Assembly: GCA_934254675.1 (NCBI GenBank) | Contig: CAKQLP010000002.1 | Location: 1-64,000, forward strand | Reading direction: 5' to 3' | From: an uncultured Alphaproteobacteria bacterium | GTDB lineage: Bacteria; Pseudomonadota; Alphaproteobacteria; RF32; CAG-239 | DNA: 64,000 bases | Shown here: positions 13,869 through 22,000 of the stretch, piece after piece | Position numbering within the stretch: the first letter of the stretch is position 1 | Layout of the letters: each line of letters begins with the position of its first letter | Notes under the pieces: generated by a model | Told to the model about the DNA's origin: nothing | What the model saw: the letters and a program-made list of their open reading frames with translations, nothing else | Databases searched by the model: none | Program-made: the position numbers and the translations under genes

Positions 13869-16577
13869 ATGGCAAAAATTTGTTTGATTGACGGTTCGGG
13901 GTATATTTTTAGAGCTTTTTACGCTTTGCCGACAATGACCGCGCCGGACGGGACACCGGTTAACGCCGTCTATGGCTTTTTGACAATGTTTATGCGTCTG
14001 ATAAAAACTATTCCTTGTGATTATTGCGTGGTTTTGTTTGACGCTAAGCGAAAAAACTTTCGTAACAATTTTTTTGCCGATTACAAAGCAACCAGAGCCG
14101 AAATTCCAGAGTTGTTGATTCCTCAGTTTGAACTTATCTATAAAACGGTGGAAAAACTGAATTTACCATGTATTTTGCAAGAAGGCTATGAAGCGGACGA
14201 TTTAATCGCCACTTATGCCAAACAAGCGGTTGAGGCCGGTCACGATGCGGTTGTGGTTTCGGCAGATAAGGATTTAATGCAGCTTATTGGTCCTCATGTG
14301 GAATTTTATGACGGAATGAAAGATAAATTTTTCACAGCGGAAGATGTTAAGGAAAAATTCGGCGTGTATCCCGATAAGGTGGTAGATGTGCAGGCTCTTT
14401 CCGGTGATAAAATTGATAATATTCCGGGGATTCCTGGAATTGGACCGAAAACGGCGGCGGAATTGGTCAATTTGTTCGGCTCTCTGCAAGGCGTTTTGGA
14501 TAATGCGAAAAATATTAAACAAACTAAACGTCGTGAATTGGTTATACAAAATAAAGCTTCGGCTGAATTGTCGCTTAAATTGGTGACTTTGAAAAATGAC
14601 GTGCCGGTGGAACATTCGTTAGAAGAATTTAAGTGTCAGGCTCCAGATGCCGAAACATTATTGAATTTTGTTTCAGGATTGGGGTTTAAGAGTATTTTGC
14701 CTAAGCTTCAAAAATGGGTTGAGGACAGGTGTTGTGCTTTGGGCGTTGGTCAGCCGATAATAAAAAAAGAAGAACCGGTTAGATATATAAAAGTGCAAAA
14801 TCGCGAGGATTTAAAACTGTTACACCAAGAAATTATGCAAACTCGGCAGTTTAGTTTTCAGGTATTGCACAATGGTGTCGAACCGGAGGCTTTGAGTTTG
14901 AGCACAGCCGAAAACAGCGCGTATTATCTGCCGATTCCGCAAGTTGCCGGCGGAGCTGATTTGTTTGCACATGAGGAATTTTCTCAATTAAACAACGATA
15001 TGGTTTGCAAATTTTTAGCGGCGGTATTTGAAAATAAAAATATTCTTAAAATTGCTTTGGATTTGAAAACTCAATGGCATTATCTGAATAAAATTTGCGG
15101 TAAACAGCTGGATTTGTGGCCATATCACGACGCGGCCGTGATGTCGTATGATATTGACAGTTCACTGCACGAACACACGCTTGCGGTTTTAAGCGAAATG
15201 CTGTTGGATAAAAAAATCGCCGAGCCGAAATTAACTCAAAAAATTAAAAAAATTGATTTTTTCTCCGAAGAATACGGAAATTATGTTTTTGAAACCGCAG
15301 ATTATGTTTTGTGCATTTATAATCTGCTGAAAGACAATCTGTTTCATGAACATAAAATGTATGTTTATGAAATGCTCGATCGTCGTTTGATTCAAGTTTT
15401 GATGAAAATGGAAGACGAGGGAATTACAATTGATGAAAATTGTATGGCGGAACTTAATAATGAATTTGCGCGGCAAATGAAACAGATTGAAAGCGAAATT
15501 TTTGCATTGGCCGAAACAACTTTTAATTTAAGTTCTCCAAAGCAAATCGGAGAAATTCTGTTTGATAAACTCGGTTTTAGCGGGGCTAAAAAGACAGCCG
15601 GAACCGGAAATTATAACACCAGCGCCGAAGTTTTGGAACAGCTGGCAGAAGAACACGAGATTGCTGCCAAAATTTTGGAGTGGCGCAGTTACGCCAAGCT
15701 TAAATCAACTTACACCACGGCTTTGTTAGAAGTGAAAGATAAAAACAATCGGGTGCACACAACCTTTTCGCAAACTGTGGTCAATACGGGGCGTTTGGCC
15801 TCATCTAATCCAAATTTGCAAAATATTCCAAACCGCTCGGAAATTGGACGGAAAATTCGCTCGTGTTTTGTGGCGCGGAAGGGTTATAAAATTGTAGCTG
15901 CCGATTACAGCCAAATGGAGTTGCGTCTGTTGGCGTCGGTGGCTGATGTAAAGGCTTTGAAAGAGGCTTTTGCCGCCGGAATCGATATTCACGCCGCCAC
16001 AGCCGCTCGAGTGTTTGGATTAAAACCTGAAGAAGTGGATAGAGAACACCGCAACCGCGCTAAAGCTATCAATTTTGGTATTGTCTATGGAATTTCTCAA
16101 TTTGGTTTGGCTAAACAAATCGGCACCACTAAGGAAATTGCCAAACAATATATAGATTCTTATTTTGCCGCAATGCCGGAAGTTAAAACCTATATGGAAA
16201 AGACCATAGCATTTGCCCGTAGTCATGGTTATGTTTTAACGCCGATGGGACGTAAATGCGCCGTGTTGGGGATTAATGATAAAAATCATCGTGTGGTTTC
16301 ATTTGCCGAACGCGCGGCTATAAACGCGCCAATACAGGGCGGGGCGGCCGATATTGTGAAATTGGCCATGCAAAAAGTTTTTCAGGCAATGAAAGTACAT
16401 CAATTGGACGGGCGTTTGCTGTTGCAAGTGCACGATGAATTGGTGCTGGAAGTAAAAGCCGAGCATGCTGGACAAACTGCCGCTTTATTGCAAAAAATTA
16501 TGGAAGAGGCGGCTGATATGGCAGTAAAAATGGTGGTGGAAACCGGTGTTGGCGACACTTGGGCTTCTGCACATTAA
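13869..16577 (+). CDS. polA: DNA polymerase I
   Basis: This 902-aa enzyme fills gaps and removes RNA primers. The 5'-nuclease domain (1-290) begins CLIDGSGYIFRAFYALP and has the helix-hairpin-helix GIPGIGPKTAAEL. The polymerase domain shows motif A DYSQMELRLLA, motif B RAKAINFGIVYG and motif C QVHDELVLE. The central 3'-5' exonuclease-like domain (about 305-500) lacks the acidic residues: the first motif reads FSFQVLHNG in place of the D-x-E signature, and the later D positions are also changed (LKTQW, ETADY). Proofreading is therefore probably lost, as in Taq or Bacillus enzymes. The start at 13869 follows AAGGAG; the longer frame has no ribosome-binding site. A terminator follows. Confidence 0.96.
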   Translation: MAKICLIDGSGYIFRAFYALPTMTAPDGTPVNAVYGFLTMFMRLIKTIPCDYCVVLFDAKRKNFRNNFFADYKATRAEIPELLIPQFELIYKTVEKLNLPCILQEGYEADDLIATYAKQAVEAGHDAVVVSADKDLMQLIGPHVEFYDGMKDKFFTAEDVKEKFGVYPDKVVDVQALSGDKIDNIPGIPGIGPKTAAELVNLFGSLQGVLDNAKNIKQTKRRELVIQNKASAELSLKLVTLKNDVPVEHSLEEFKCQAPDAETLLNFVSGLGFKSILPKLQKWVEDRCCALGVGQPIIKKEEPVRYIKVQNREDLKLLHQEIMQTRQFSFQVLHNGVEPEALSLSTAENSAYYLPIPQVAGGADLFAHEEFSQLNNDMVCKFLAAVFENKNILKIALDLKTQWHYLNKICGKQLDLWPYHDAAVMSYDIDSSLHEHTLAVLSEMLLDKKIAEPKLTQKIKKIDFFSEEYGNYVFETADYVLCIYNLLKDNLFHEHKMYVYEMLDRRLIQVLMKMEDEGITIDENCMAELNNEFARQMKQIESEIFALAETTFNLSSPKQIGEILFDKLGFSGAKKTAGTGNYNTSAEVLEQLAEEHEIAAKILEWRSYAKLKSTYTTALLEVKDKNNRVHTTFSQTVVNTGRLASSNPNLQNIPNRSEIGRKIRSCFVARKGYKIVAADYSQMELRLLASVADVKALKEAFAAGIDIHAATAARVFGLKPEEVDREHRNRAKAINFGIVYGISQFGLAKQIGTTKEIAKQYIDSYFAAMPEVKTYMEKTIAFARSHGYVLTPMGRKCAVLGINDKNHRVVSFAERAAINAPIQGGAADIVKLAMQKVFQAMKVHQLDGRLLLQVHDELVLEVKAEHAGQTAALLQKIMEEAADMAVKMVVETGVGDTWASAH

Positions 16578-16585
16578 AATAACAA

Positions 16586-16619
16586 AAAAATCCTATGTTT
16601 GAAACACAGGATTTTTTTG
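16586..16619 (+). terminator. Terminator of polA
   Basis: AATCCT-A-TGTTT pairs with AAACA-C-AGGATT, followed by seven Ts. Confidence 0.8.
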
Positions 16620-16717
16620 TTTAGTTTGTAATATTTTGATAAACAAAGTATGTGTTAACCTTTCAGTCATAAATTATGTCGTATAAAAGAAACAATAGAT
16701 TAGAAGGAGAATGCAAA

Positions 16718-17260
16718 ATGAAAAAATATTTGATAATTGCCGCCGGTTTGTTGGCCGCCGTTTCCGCAAATGCCGGAGAGTATCGTCCGTATGTCGGGTT
16801 TGACTATGTGAATATGACACCAAACTTAAAAGGCAGATATGAAAATACTCACGCCGATAACTATGATTTAGGAAGCTTGGCCGCCGGTGTAAAATTTGTT
16901 GACTATGGTTCAATAGAATTTTTTGCCGAACGTTCAATGCGGGAAAAGAAAGTTTTGGGTTCAAATGTGGCTCGTAGCCGTTTTTATGGTTATGGCGCCG
17001 ATATTTTGATTGATATGTATAATGTTTCGGATGCCACAATTTTAGGTTCTGTCGGGTATGGACGAATTTCTTCAAACTTGAAGTACAATGGTAAAAGCGA
17101 TAAAGATAAAACAAATGCGTTGCGTCTTGGCGTGGGCGGTGAAATTAATCCGACACCGGAATGGGGATTCCGCGCAATGTATCGTTATTCTCTGGCGGAT
17201 GGTGACGCTTATAATAACAGCAAAGAATTTACAATAGGCGCACGCTATTATTTTTATTAG
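16718..17260 (+). CDS. Small outer-membrane beta-barrel protein
   Basis: This 180-aa exported protein has a signal peptide (residues 1-19, cleavage after VSANA) and then alternating amphipathic strands typical of eight-stranded OmpX/OmpW/OprF-like barrels, ending in the aromatic ARYYFY signature recognised by the Bam machinery. The start at 16718 follows AAGGAGA. It contains no SH3, lysozyme or other soluble domain. A monocistronic gene with a long hairpin terminator. The role is likely a structural or adhesin/porin-like surface protein; the precise function cannot be read. Confidence 0.85.
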   Translation: MKKYLIIAAGLLAAVSANAGEYRPYVGFDYVNMTPNLKGRYENTHADNYDLGSLAAGVKFVDYGSIEFFAERSMREKKVLGSNVARSRFYGYGADILIDMYNVSDATILGSVGYGRISSNLKYNGKSDKDKTNALRLGVGGEINPTPEWGFRAMYRYSLADGDAYNNSKEFTIGARYYFY

Positions 17261-17284
17261 TTGGAAAATGAGCATTTTCTGAAA

Positions 17285-17327
17285 ATTATGACGCTCGCAC
17301 GATAGCTATGTGTGAGCGTCATAATTA
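17285..17327. terminator. Long bidirectional terminator
   Basis: ATTATGACGCTCGCAC pairs with GTGTGAGCGTCATAAT (one G-T pair), a 16-bp stem between the convergent barrel gene and tadA. Confidence 0.8.
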
Positions 17328-17341
17328 TTATGTTTATCTTT

Positions 17342-17800
17342 TTATCTTTTCCGTTTTTTCTTAAAGAAATCTTGCAGTAATTGAGAACTTTCGGTGGCAA
17401 GGATGCCGTGTTCAATTTGCGGTCGGTGATGGCATGTCGGTGCGTCAAAAAATTTTACGCCGCTGATGACCGCGCCGCCTTTTTCATCGGTTGCGCCAAA
17501 ATAAAGATGTTTGATACGAGCAAAAGATATTGCCGCCGCGCACATGGTGCATGGTTCTAAAGTAACATACATATCCATGTCCCAAAGGCGTGATTGTTTT
17601 AATTTTTTACAGGCTCTTTGAATGGCTAAAATTTCAGCATGAGCCGTCGCGTCTCCATTGTGGGCGCTTTGATTGCGAGCCGCGGCTATGATTTCGTCTG
17701 TTTGTGGATTGACGACGATGGCGCCGATGGGAACTTCATCATTTTCAGCCGCTTCTTTGGCTAAATTTAAGGCTAAAAGCATATAATTTTCTTTTTCCAT
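17342..17800 (-). CDS. tadA: tRNA adenosine-34 deaminase
   Basis: This 152-aa zinc deaminase converts A34 of tRNA-Arg(ACG) to inosine. The motifs are H54-A-E56 (zinc ligand and proton shuttle) and PCTMC with Cys84 and Cys87, flanked by DATAHAEILAI and GGAVISGVKFF as in TadA. Length is typical. The ATG at 17800 follows GAGTGA. It is divergent from rluB (about 65 bases apart). A generic nucleoside or guanine deaminase is the only realistic alternative, and TadA is strongly favoured. Confidence 0.93.
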   Translation of the reverse strand: MEKENYMLLALNLAKEAAENDEVPIGAIVVNPQTDEIIAAARNQSAHNGDATAHAEILAIQRACKKLKQSRLWDMDMYVTLEPCTMCAAAISFARIKHLYFGATDEKGGAVISGVKFFDAPTCHHRPQIEHGILATESSQLLQDFFKKKRKR

Positions 17801-17864
17801 AGTTTCACTCTTTTTTCATAAATTTCTGTTAGTATAACTAAAATTGTGTAAAAAGGAAGAAAAA

Positions 17865-18587
17865 ATGGCGGAAAGATTGGCAAAATTTATGGCTCGCAGC
17901 GGTGTATGTTCTCGCCGTGACGCTGAAAAATTGATTGAACAAAAACGAGTTACCGTAAATGGTGAAATTATTGATACACCGGCTTTTAATGTTGATGGAA
18001 CCGAAAAAATTTTATTGGATGGTGAAAAACTGCCCGAAATTGAGCAAACTCGCCTATGGTTGTATCATAAACCTGCCGGATTGCTGACAACTCATAAAGA
18101 TACCGAAGCCAGAGCAACGGTCTTTGACCATTTGCCGGCCGGATTGCCTCGTGTTATCAGTGTCGGTCGTTTGGATTTGAATTCAGAAGGATTACTGTTG
18201 TTAACAAATAACGGAGAACTTTCCCGCAAGTTGGAATTGCCTGAAAATGGTTGGAGCCGTCGCTATAAGGTGCGTGTCCATGGTGTTGTTAATAAGAAAA
18301 AGTTGTCTGAACTAGCAGATGGAACGGTTATCGATGGGATAAATTATGGACCGGTTAAGGCGGAATTAGAAAGCCAAAATGGAACAAACAGCTGGCTGAT
18401 TGTTACTTTGAATGAAGGAAAAAACAGAGAAATACGTAAACTTATGAAATCTATCGGATTGGAAGTGGCGCGGCTTATTCGATTGTCTTATGGCCCATTT
18501 CAACTGGGTAGTTTGAAAAAAGGCGAGGTGCGGGAAATTCCTCAGAAAGTTTTGAAAGAACAATTAGGGAGTAAAATAAGCTTATGA
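17865..18587 (+). CDS. rluB: Ribosomal large subunit pseudouridine synthase (RluB/RsuA family)
   Basis: This 240-aa protein has an N-terminal S4 RNA-binding domain (AERLAKFMARSGVCSRRDAE...VTVNG, residues 2-45) followed by the RsuA/RluB catalytic domain with the active Asp104 in VGRLDLNSEGLLLLTN. EGKNREIRKLM marks the RluB/E/F and RsuA branch. It modifies U in rRNA; RluB (U2605 of 23S) is the best guess. The start at 17865 follows AAGGAAG. Its stop overlaps the rsmD start (ATGA), so the two are translationally coupled. Confidence 0.93.
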   Translation: MAERLAKFMARSGVCSRRDAEKLIEQKRVTVNGEIIDTPAFNVDGTEKILLDGEKLPEIEQTRLWLYHKPAGLLTTHKDTEARATVFDHLPAGLPRVISVGRLDLNSEGLLLLTNNGELSRKLELPENGWSRRYKVRVHGVVNKKKLSELADGTVIDGINYGPVKAELESQNGTNSWLIVTLNEGKNREIRKLMKSIGLEVARLIRLSYGPFQLGSLKKGEVREIPQKVLKEQLGSKISL

Positions 18588-19135
18588 GAATTGTGGCTGG
18601 ACAATATCGTGGAAAAAAACTTTTTACTCCGGAAGGTAAAGACGTTCGTCCAACATCGGAACGAGCCAGAGAAGCTGTTTTTAATATATTAAATTCTCGT
18701 TGGGGGAGTGATTATAGTTTTATTCATTTAGCGGATATTTTCGCCGGAACGGGAGCGTTTGGCTTGGAAGCTTTGTCTCGCGGCGCTGCCTCTGTAACTT
18801 TAGTTGACAAAGACACGGCGCTGGCGCTGAAAAACGCTAAAATGTTTGTAAAAGAGCAAAATAGAATTAAAGTAGTAAGAGCCGATGCCTTGAATTTACC
18901 TAAATTACAAACCAAATTTAATGTAGTTTTTATGGATGCGCCTTATGCGAAAGGTTTGACAGAAGAAGTTTTAAAGCAATTGATTGCTAAGGAATGGTTG
19001 AGTGAAAATTTTTTGTGTATTGTTGAAATCAGATGCGATGAACATATTGATATTCCAAAAGAATATGAAGTTGTTGATGAACGGGAATATGGTTTGGCAA
19101 AAATTTTATTTTTAGAGTCCAAAAATGTAAAATAA
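18584..19135 (+). CDS. rsmD: 16S rRNA (guanine966-N2)-methyltransferase
   Basis: This 183-aa SAM-dependent methyltransferase starts MRIVAGQYRGKKL and continues with VRPTSERAREAVFNIL, the RsmD hallmark. The SAM-binding loop is DIFAGTGAFGLEALSRGA, and the catalytic motif reads FMDAPYAKG in place of the canonical DPPY. It methylates G966 of 16S rRNA during 30S assembly. It is coupled to rluB through a four-base overlap. The DAPY variant is seen in other family members and need not abolish activity. Confidence 0.94.
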   Translation: MRIVAGQYRGKKLFTPEGKDVRPTSERAREAVFNILNSRWGSDYSFIHLADIFAGTGAFGLEALSRGAASVTLVDKDTALALKNAKMFVKEQNRIKVVRADALNLPKLQTKFNVVFMDAPYAKGLTEEVLKQLIAKEWLSENFLCIVEIRCDEHIDIPKEYEVVDEREYGLAKILFLESKNVK

Positions 19136-19218
19136 TTGTTATTTTTTGTCGAAAATTGGTTGCGAATATGAAAAAAATATGGTAGTTTATAAGAAAGACA
19201 ATGGAAAAAGAGGTTATT

Positions 19219-21459
19219 ATGGCAAACGTTTTATTAGAAAATACAAATGTTTTTGAATTGAAGCCGGAATATCAAGTTGAGGCATTGCGTAAAAGATTTG
19301 GTGCTGAACAAAATGCTCTTAAAGGGAGTTATAATTCCAATGTGGTTGAAAAACATCGTATTCAAGGCGCTTATGAAGATTTTGTTTCGGATAAAGACGC
19401 AACGTTTGATTATGACCAATTGAGTTTGCTGTCCTATAAAGACGAATTGGAAGATGCTCAGCATCAAGTTATTGAAAAAGCAGCAAACAGACGTGGTGAA
19501 ATGGAATTGCTGGATAAATATGACACTTCTTTTGCTTCACTTTATCAAATTAAAGAGCAAAGTGAAAAGTCAGGAGAAAAAGTCTCTTTTTCATTTAAGG
19601 AAGTCAGTCAGGATTATCCGGCTGGGATTATCACTCAAGAACAATATTATGAAATGGGGGCAAACCCTAAGGGAGAAGTTAAACAATTGGCTTTGCAGGT
19701 GAAATTGCCTGAAGGCGAGCGTTTTGATTTATTAATGCCGCCATATGACAAGCCGGGTGATGACAATAAAAAAGTTAAAGCTCAAATTGCCTTTGATGAA
19801 GATGCTTTGCAAGCTTTAAATGCCGATAAATTAGCAAAAATAATGGATTTTTGCGAGAGCCATGGATTATCGACATTTCAAATGGATGTTCCATATTCTT
19901 TTGATGGAAATATTGATGCCGAAGAAAAAATGGGAGCTTTGTTGCAGCAATTAAAAGAACAAGCATCTCAAAAAGAAATAATCGCTATGCAAAATGAGGC
20001 TCATAATATAGAAAACAGCAAGAACAATGCGTTAAATAATACAAAAAATGTTCAAGAAGATGCCCAGAACACGCATGCTTTATATGATGAACCTCAGCAA
20101 CAGGAAGTTATTGAAACAGATTCTTTAGCGCAAAGCAATGAAGCTTCAAATTCAGTTGAAATGCCGATGGCGCAAAAAAAAACAAAACCCGAAAAGACTC
20201 AAAGTGACGCTGAAGCAGGATTTGAGAAATTTTTAGAAGGTGGTTTGCGTAAAAGTCGGGGCTTTTCTTATTTTAAGGAAACTTCTTTTTCCGGTTGGAC
20301 AAAATATATTGTATATGACAAGGCTGATAGGGATAATCGCAAAAAAGACGGAAGAAAAGATAAAAGCGGTGAGGCTAAATTCACATATAGTTTTAAACTG
20401 TTTGTAAAAAAAGAAAAAGGCCAATTTCGTTTTGCCTATCGGACTCCGGGAAATAAAAAAATAGATGATTCCGTGGTTAACGGAATGGTTGGTCAATTTA
20501 AAGATTTAGGGATTAAACGCGTGCGTTTTCCGGATGGTTTGCAAGATGCTGAAAAGAAACTTTGGCGAATTGCTTTGGCTGAAAACGGTATTGTTCCGGT
20601 TGGTATGGGATTGGACAAGGCTAAGGCCGAAGGCATGTTGAAAGCGGCAAAAGAAAAATTATCGGCGGAAGCTTATATTCAGTATAGGTATAAGTTGGCA
20701 TTGCAAATGGAAAAAGATAATTTAAAAAAAGGAAAAACAGTTTCTCCATCGGAGCAAGATTTTATCGACAGTATCAAAAACAGTCAGAAATATATGGCGT
20801 TTACAGAAGGATATGGCGGAAAACTTAAAGGAATGTTGCGAGACAGTTTGGATGCCGCGGATATAAACCATGATGACGGCGCGATTGAAAAAGCTGCCGC
20901 ATATATGGCGATGCGCCGTTTGTTTGATGTTTATAAAGAAACTGTTGACCATGCGGATATTTTAGGCAGCCAAAACCTAAGCAATGAGGAAAAGCAAAAA
21001 ATTAAAGTTGCCGGTTTAACAGGACAAGTCAGCGAATTTAATCCGGAACAAATGGGACAGTTGTATGAAATTATGAAAATAAAAAGCAAAGCTGATGCCA
21101 AAAAAGAAATAGATGAAGGTTTGTTGGATACACGTGATGTGAATAACAAAGGTTCAAAAGGCGCAAAGCGTGCTGATAATGTGATTATTAAAGAAGTTTT
21201 TGACGGTGCCCGCAATCGTTTTGAAAAGGTCAATGAAATTTTGGCTCCGCTTGGTGTTGATGAAATTAGTTTTCCAAAATCTTTCGGACGTTTACATTAT
21301 GATAACTTTTATAAAGAGCATCCGGAATTTCAAAGAAGAGCTCCGCAGCAAAGCAATACGCCACAGCAAACAAATCCAGCACCTTCCAAATCTGCTGAAA
21401 ACAGCCACAAAGTAAAAGCGTTTGTTCAAAACTATCATACCGCAAAAGGGAGAGAATAG
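19219..21459 (+). CDS. Large hypothetical protein, unrecognised
   Basis: About 746 residues, soluble, strongly charged (Lys/Glu/Asp/Gln), no signal peptide or membrane helix. Three parts are visible. Residues about 1-255 are a helical, probably coiled region. A low-complexity Asn/Gln/Glu linker runs to about 330. The C-terminal half has a compact segment (FSGWTKYIVYDK..., then VRFPDGLQDAEKKLWRIALAENGIVPVG near 430-465) that vaguely recalls the substrate-recognition domains found in large polyvalent proteins of mobile elements. The tail is Pro/Gln-rich. The start at 19219 follows AGAGG; the ATG at 19201 lacks a ribosome-binding site. A long perfect terminator follows. The function is unknown. 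Confidence 0.7.
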   Translation: MANVLLENTNVFELKPEYQVEALRKRFGAEQNALKGSYNSNVVEKHRIQGAYEDFVSDKDATFDYDQLSLLSYKDELEDAQHQVIEKAANRRGEMELLDKYDTSFASLYQIKEQSEKSGEKVSFSFKEVSQDYPAGIITQEQYYEMGANPKGEVKQLALQVKLPEGERFDLLMPPYDKPGDDNKKVKAQIAFDEDALQALNADKLAKIMDFCESHGLSTFQMDVPYSFDGNIDAEEKMGALLQQLKEQASQKEIIAMQNEAHNIENSKNNALNNTKNVQEDAQNTHALYDEPQQQEVIETDSLAQSNEASNSVEMPMAQKKTKPEKTQSDAEAGFEKFLEGGLRKSRGFSYFKETSFSGWTKYIVYDKADRDNRKKDGRKDKSGEAKFTYSFKLFVKKEKGQFRFAYRTPGNKKIDDSVVNGMVGQFKDLGIKRVRFPDGLQDAEKKLWRIALAENGIVPVGMGLDKAKAEGMLKAAKEKLSAEAYIQYRYKLALQMEKDNLKKGKTVSPSEQDFIDSIKNSQKYMAFTEGYGGKLKGMLRDSLDAADINHDDGAIEKAAAYMAMRRLFDVYKETVDHADILGSQNLSNEEKQKIKVAGLTGQVSEFNPEQMGQLYEIMKIKSKADAKKEIDEGLLDTRDVNNKGSKGAKRADNVIIKEVFDGARNRFEKVNEILAPLGVDEISFPKSFGRLHYDNFYKEHPEFQRRAPQQSNTPQQTNPAPSKSAENSHKVKAFVQNYHTAKGRE

Positions 21460-21476
21460 AGCGATATTTGAAAATT

Positions 21477-21524
21477 AAAAGAAAAATCTCTGGCTTTATA
21501 TTCAAAGGCAGAGATTTTTCTTTT
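21477..21524. terminator. Bidirectional terminator
   Basis: AAAAGAAAAATCTCTG pairs with CAGAGATTTTTCTTTT, a 16-bp stem with an additional inner CTTT/AAAG, between convergent genes. Confidence 0.8.
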
Positions 21525-21801
21525 AGCTAAAAATTACTTTCCAGCGATAAGGGGATGAAGTCTTGGGGTGAAAGGTGTATCCGACAATTTTGTTTTTGTT
21601 GGTGATAATACGCCACACGCCAGGAACTAAAGATACAATTTCTAAAACGGGATACTTTCCGGCAATCCAAGTTGTTTTGGAACGAAATTTCCCATTGAAG
21701 TTTGCATGTTCCACTTTTACGCTGACATGTTGATGTTTTTTGAGCTGCAAAAAAATTTTTTTGTTTTCCTTCAGCTCGTTGATTTCAAAATTTTGAACCA
21801 T
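21523..21801 (-). CDS. Small hypothetical protein
   Basis: A 92-aa basic protein starting MVQNFEINELKENKK, with a beta-rich second half (GKFRSKTTWIAGKYPVLEIV, GVWRIITNKNKIVGYTF) that looks like a small OB- or SH3-like barrel. No Shine-Dalgarno sequence is evident before the ATG at 21801, and the alternative ATG at 21840 is no better. I do not recognise a family. The convergent terminator and the steady protein-like composition support it as real. Confidence 0.5.
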   Translation of the reverse strand: MVQNFEINELKENKKIFLQLKKHQHVSVKVEHANFNGKFRSKTTWIAGKYPVLEIVSLVPGVWRIITNKNKIVGYTFHPKTSSPYRWKVIFS

Positions 21802-21947
21802 AATAATAAGATTTAGTCCAACAAAATAGTTTAAATGCACGATAGCTATAAAACATTATTTTCTAAAAGTAAAGTTGTTTAGCAAAAAATATATTAAAAA
21901 TTGTTTATTCGTGTAAGAATTTTATAGAAAAGCTTGGTAAAAAATTG

Positions 21948-21976
21948 TTGACACTGCTTTTTTTGCAGTCTAGGAT
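21948..21976 (+). promoter_or_regulatory. Sigma-70-like promoter for the 22001 gene
   Basis: TTGACA (21948-21953), a 17-base spacer, then TAGGAT (21971-21976). The spacer holds a CTGC/GCAG dyad around seven Ts, which could bind a regulator. Confidence 0.7.
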
Positions 21977-22000
21977 ACAAATATATTAGGGAGTGTTGTC

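Noticed and set aside
17298..21850. Shared 13-mer GCACGATAGCTAT at about 17298 and 21838
   Set aside because: A single short match, one inside a terminator loop; no flanking similarity, so probably chance.
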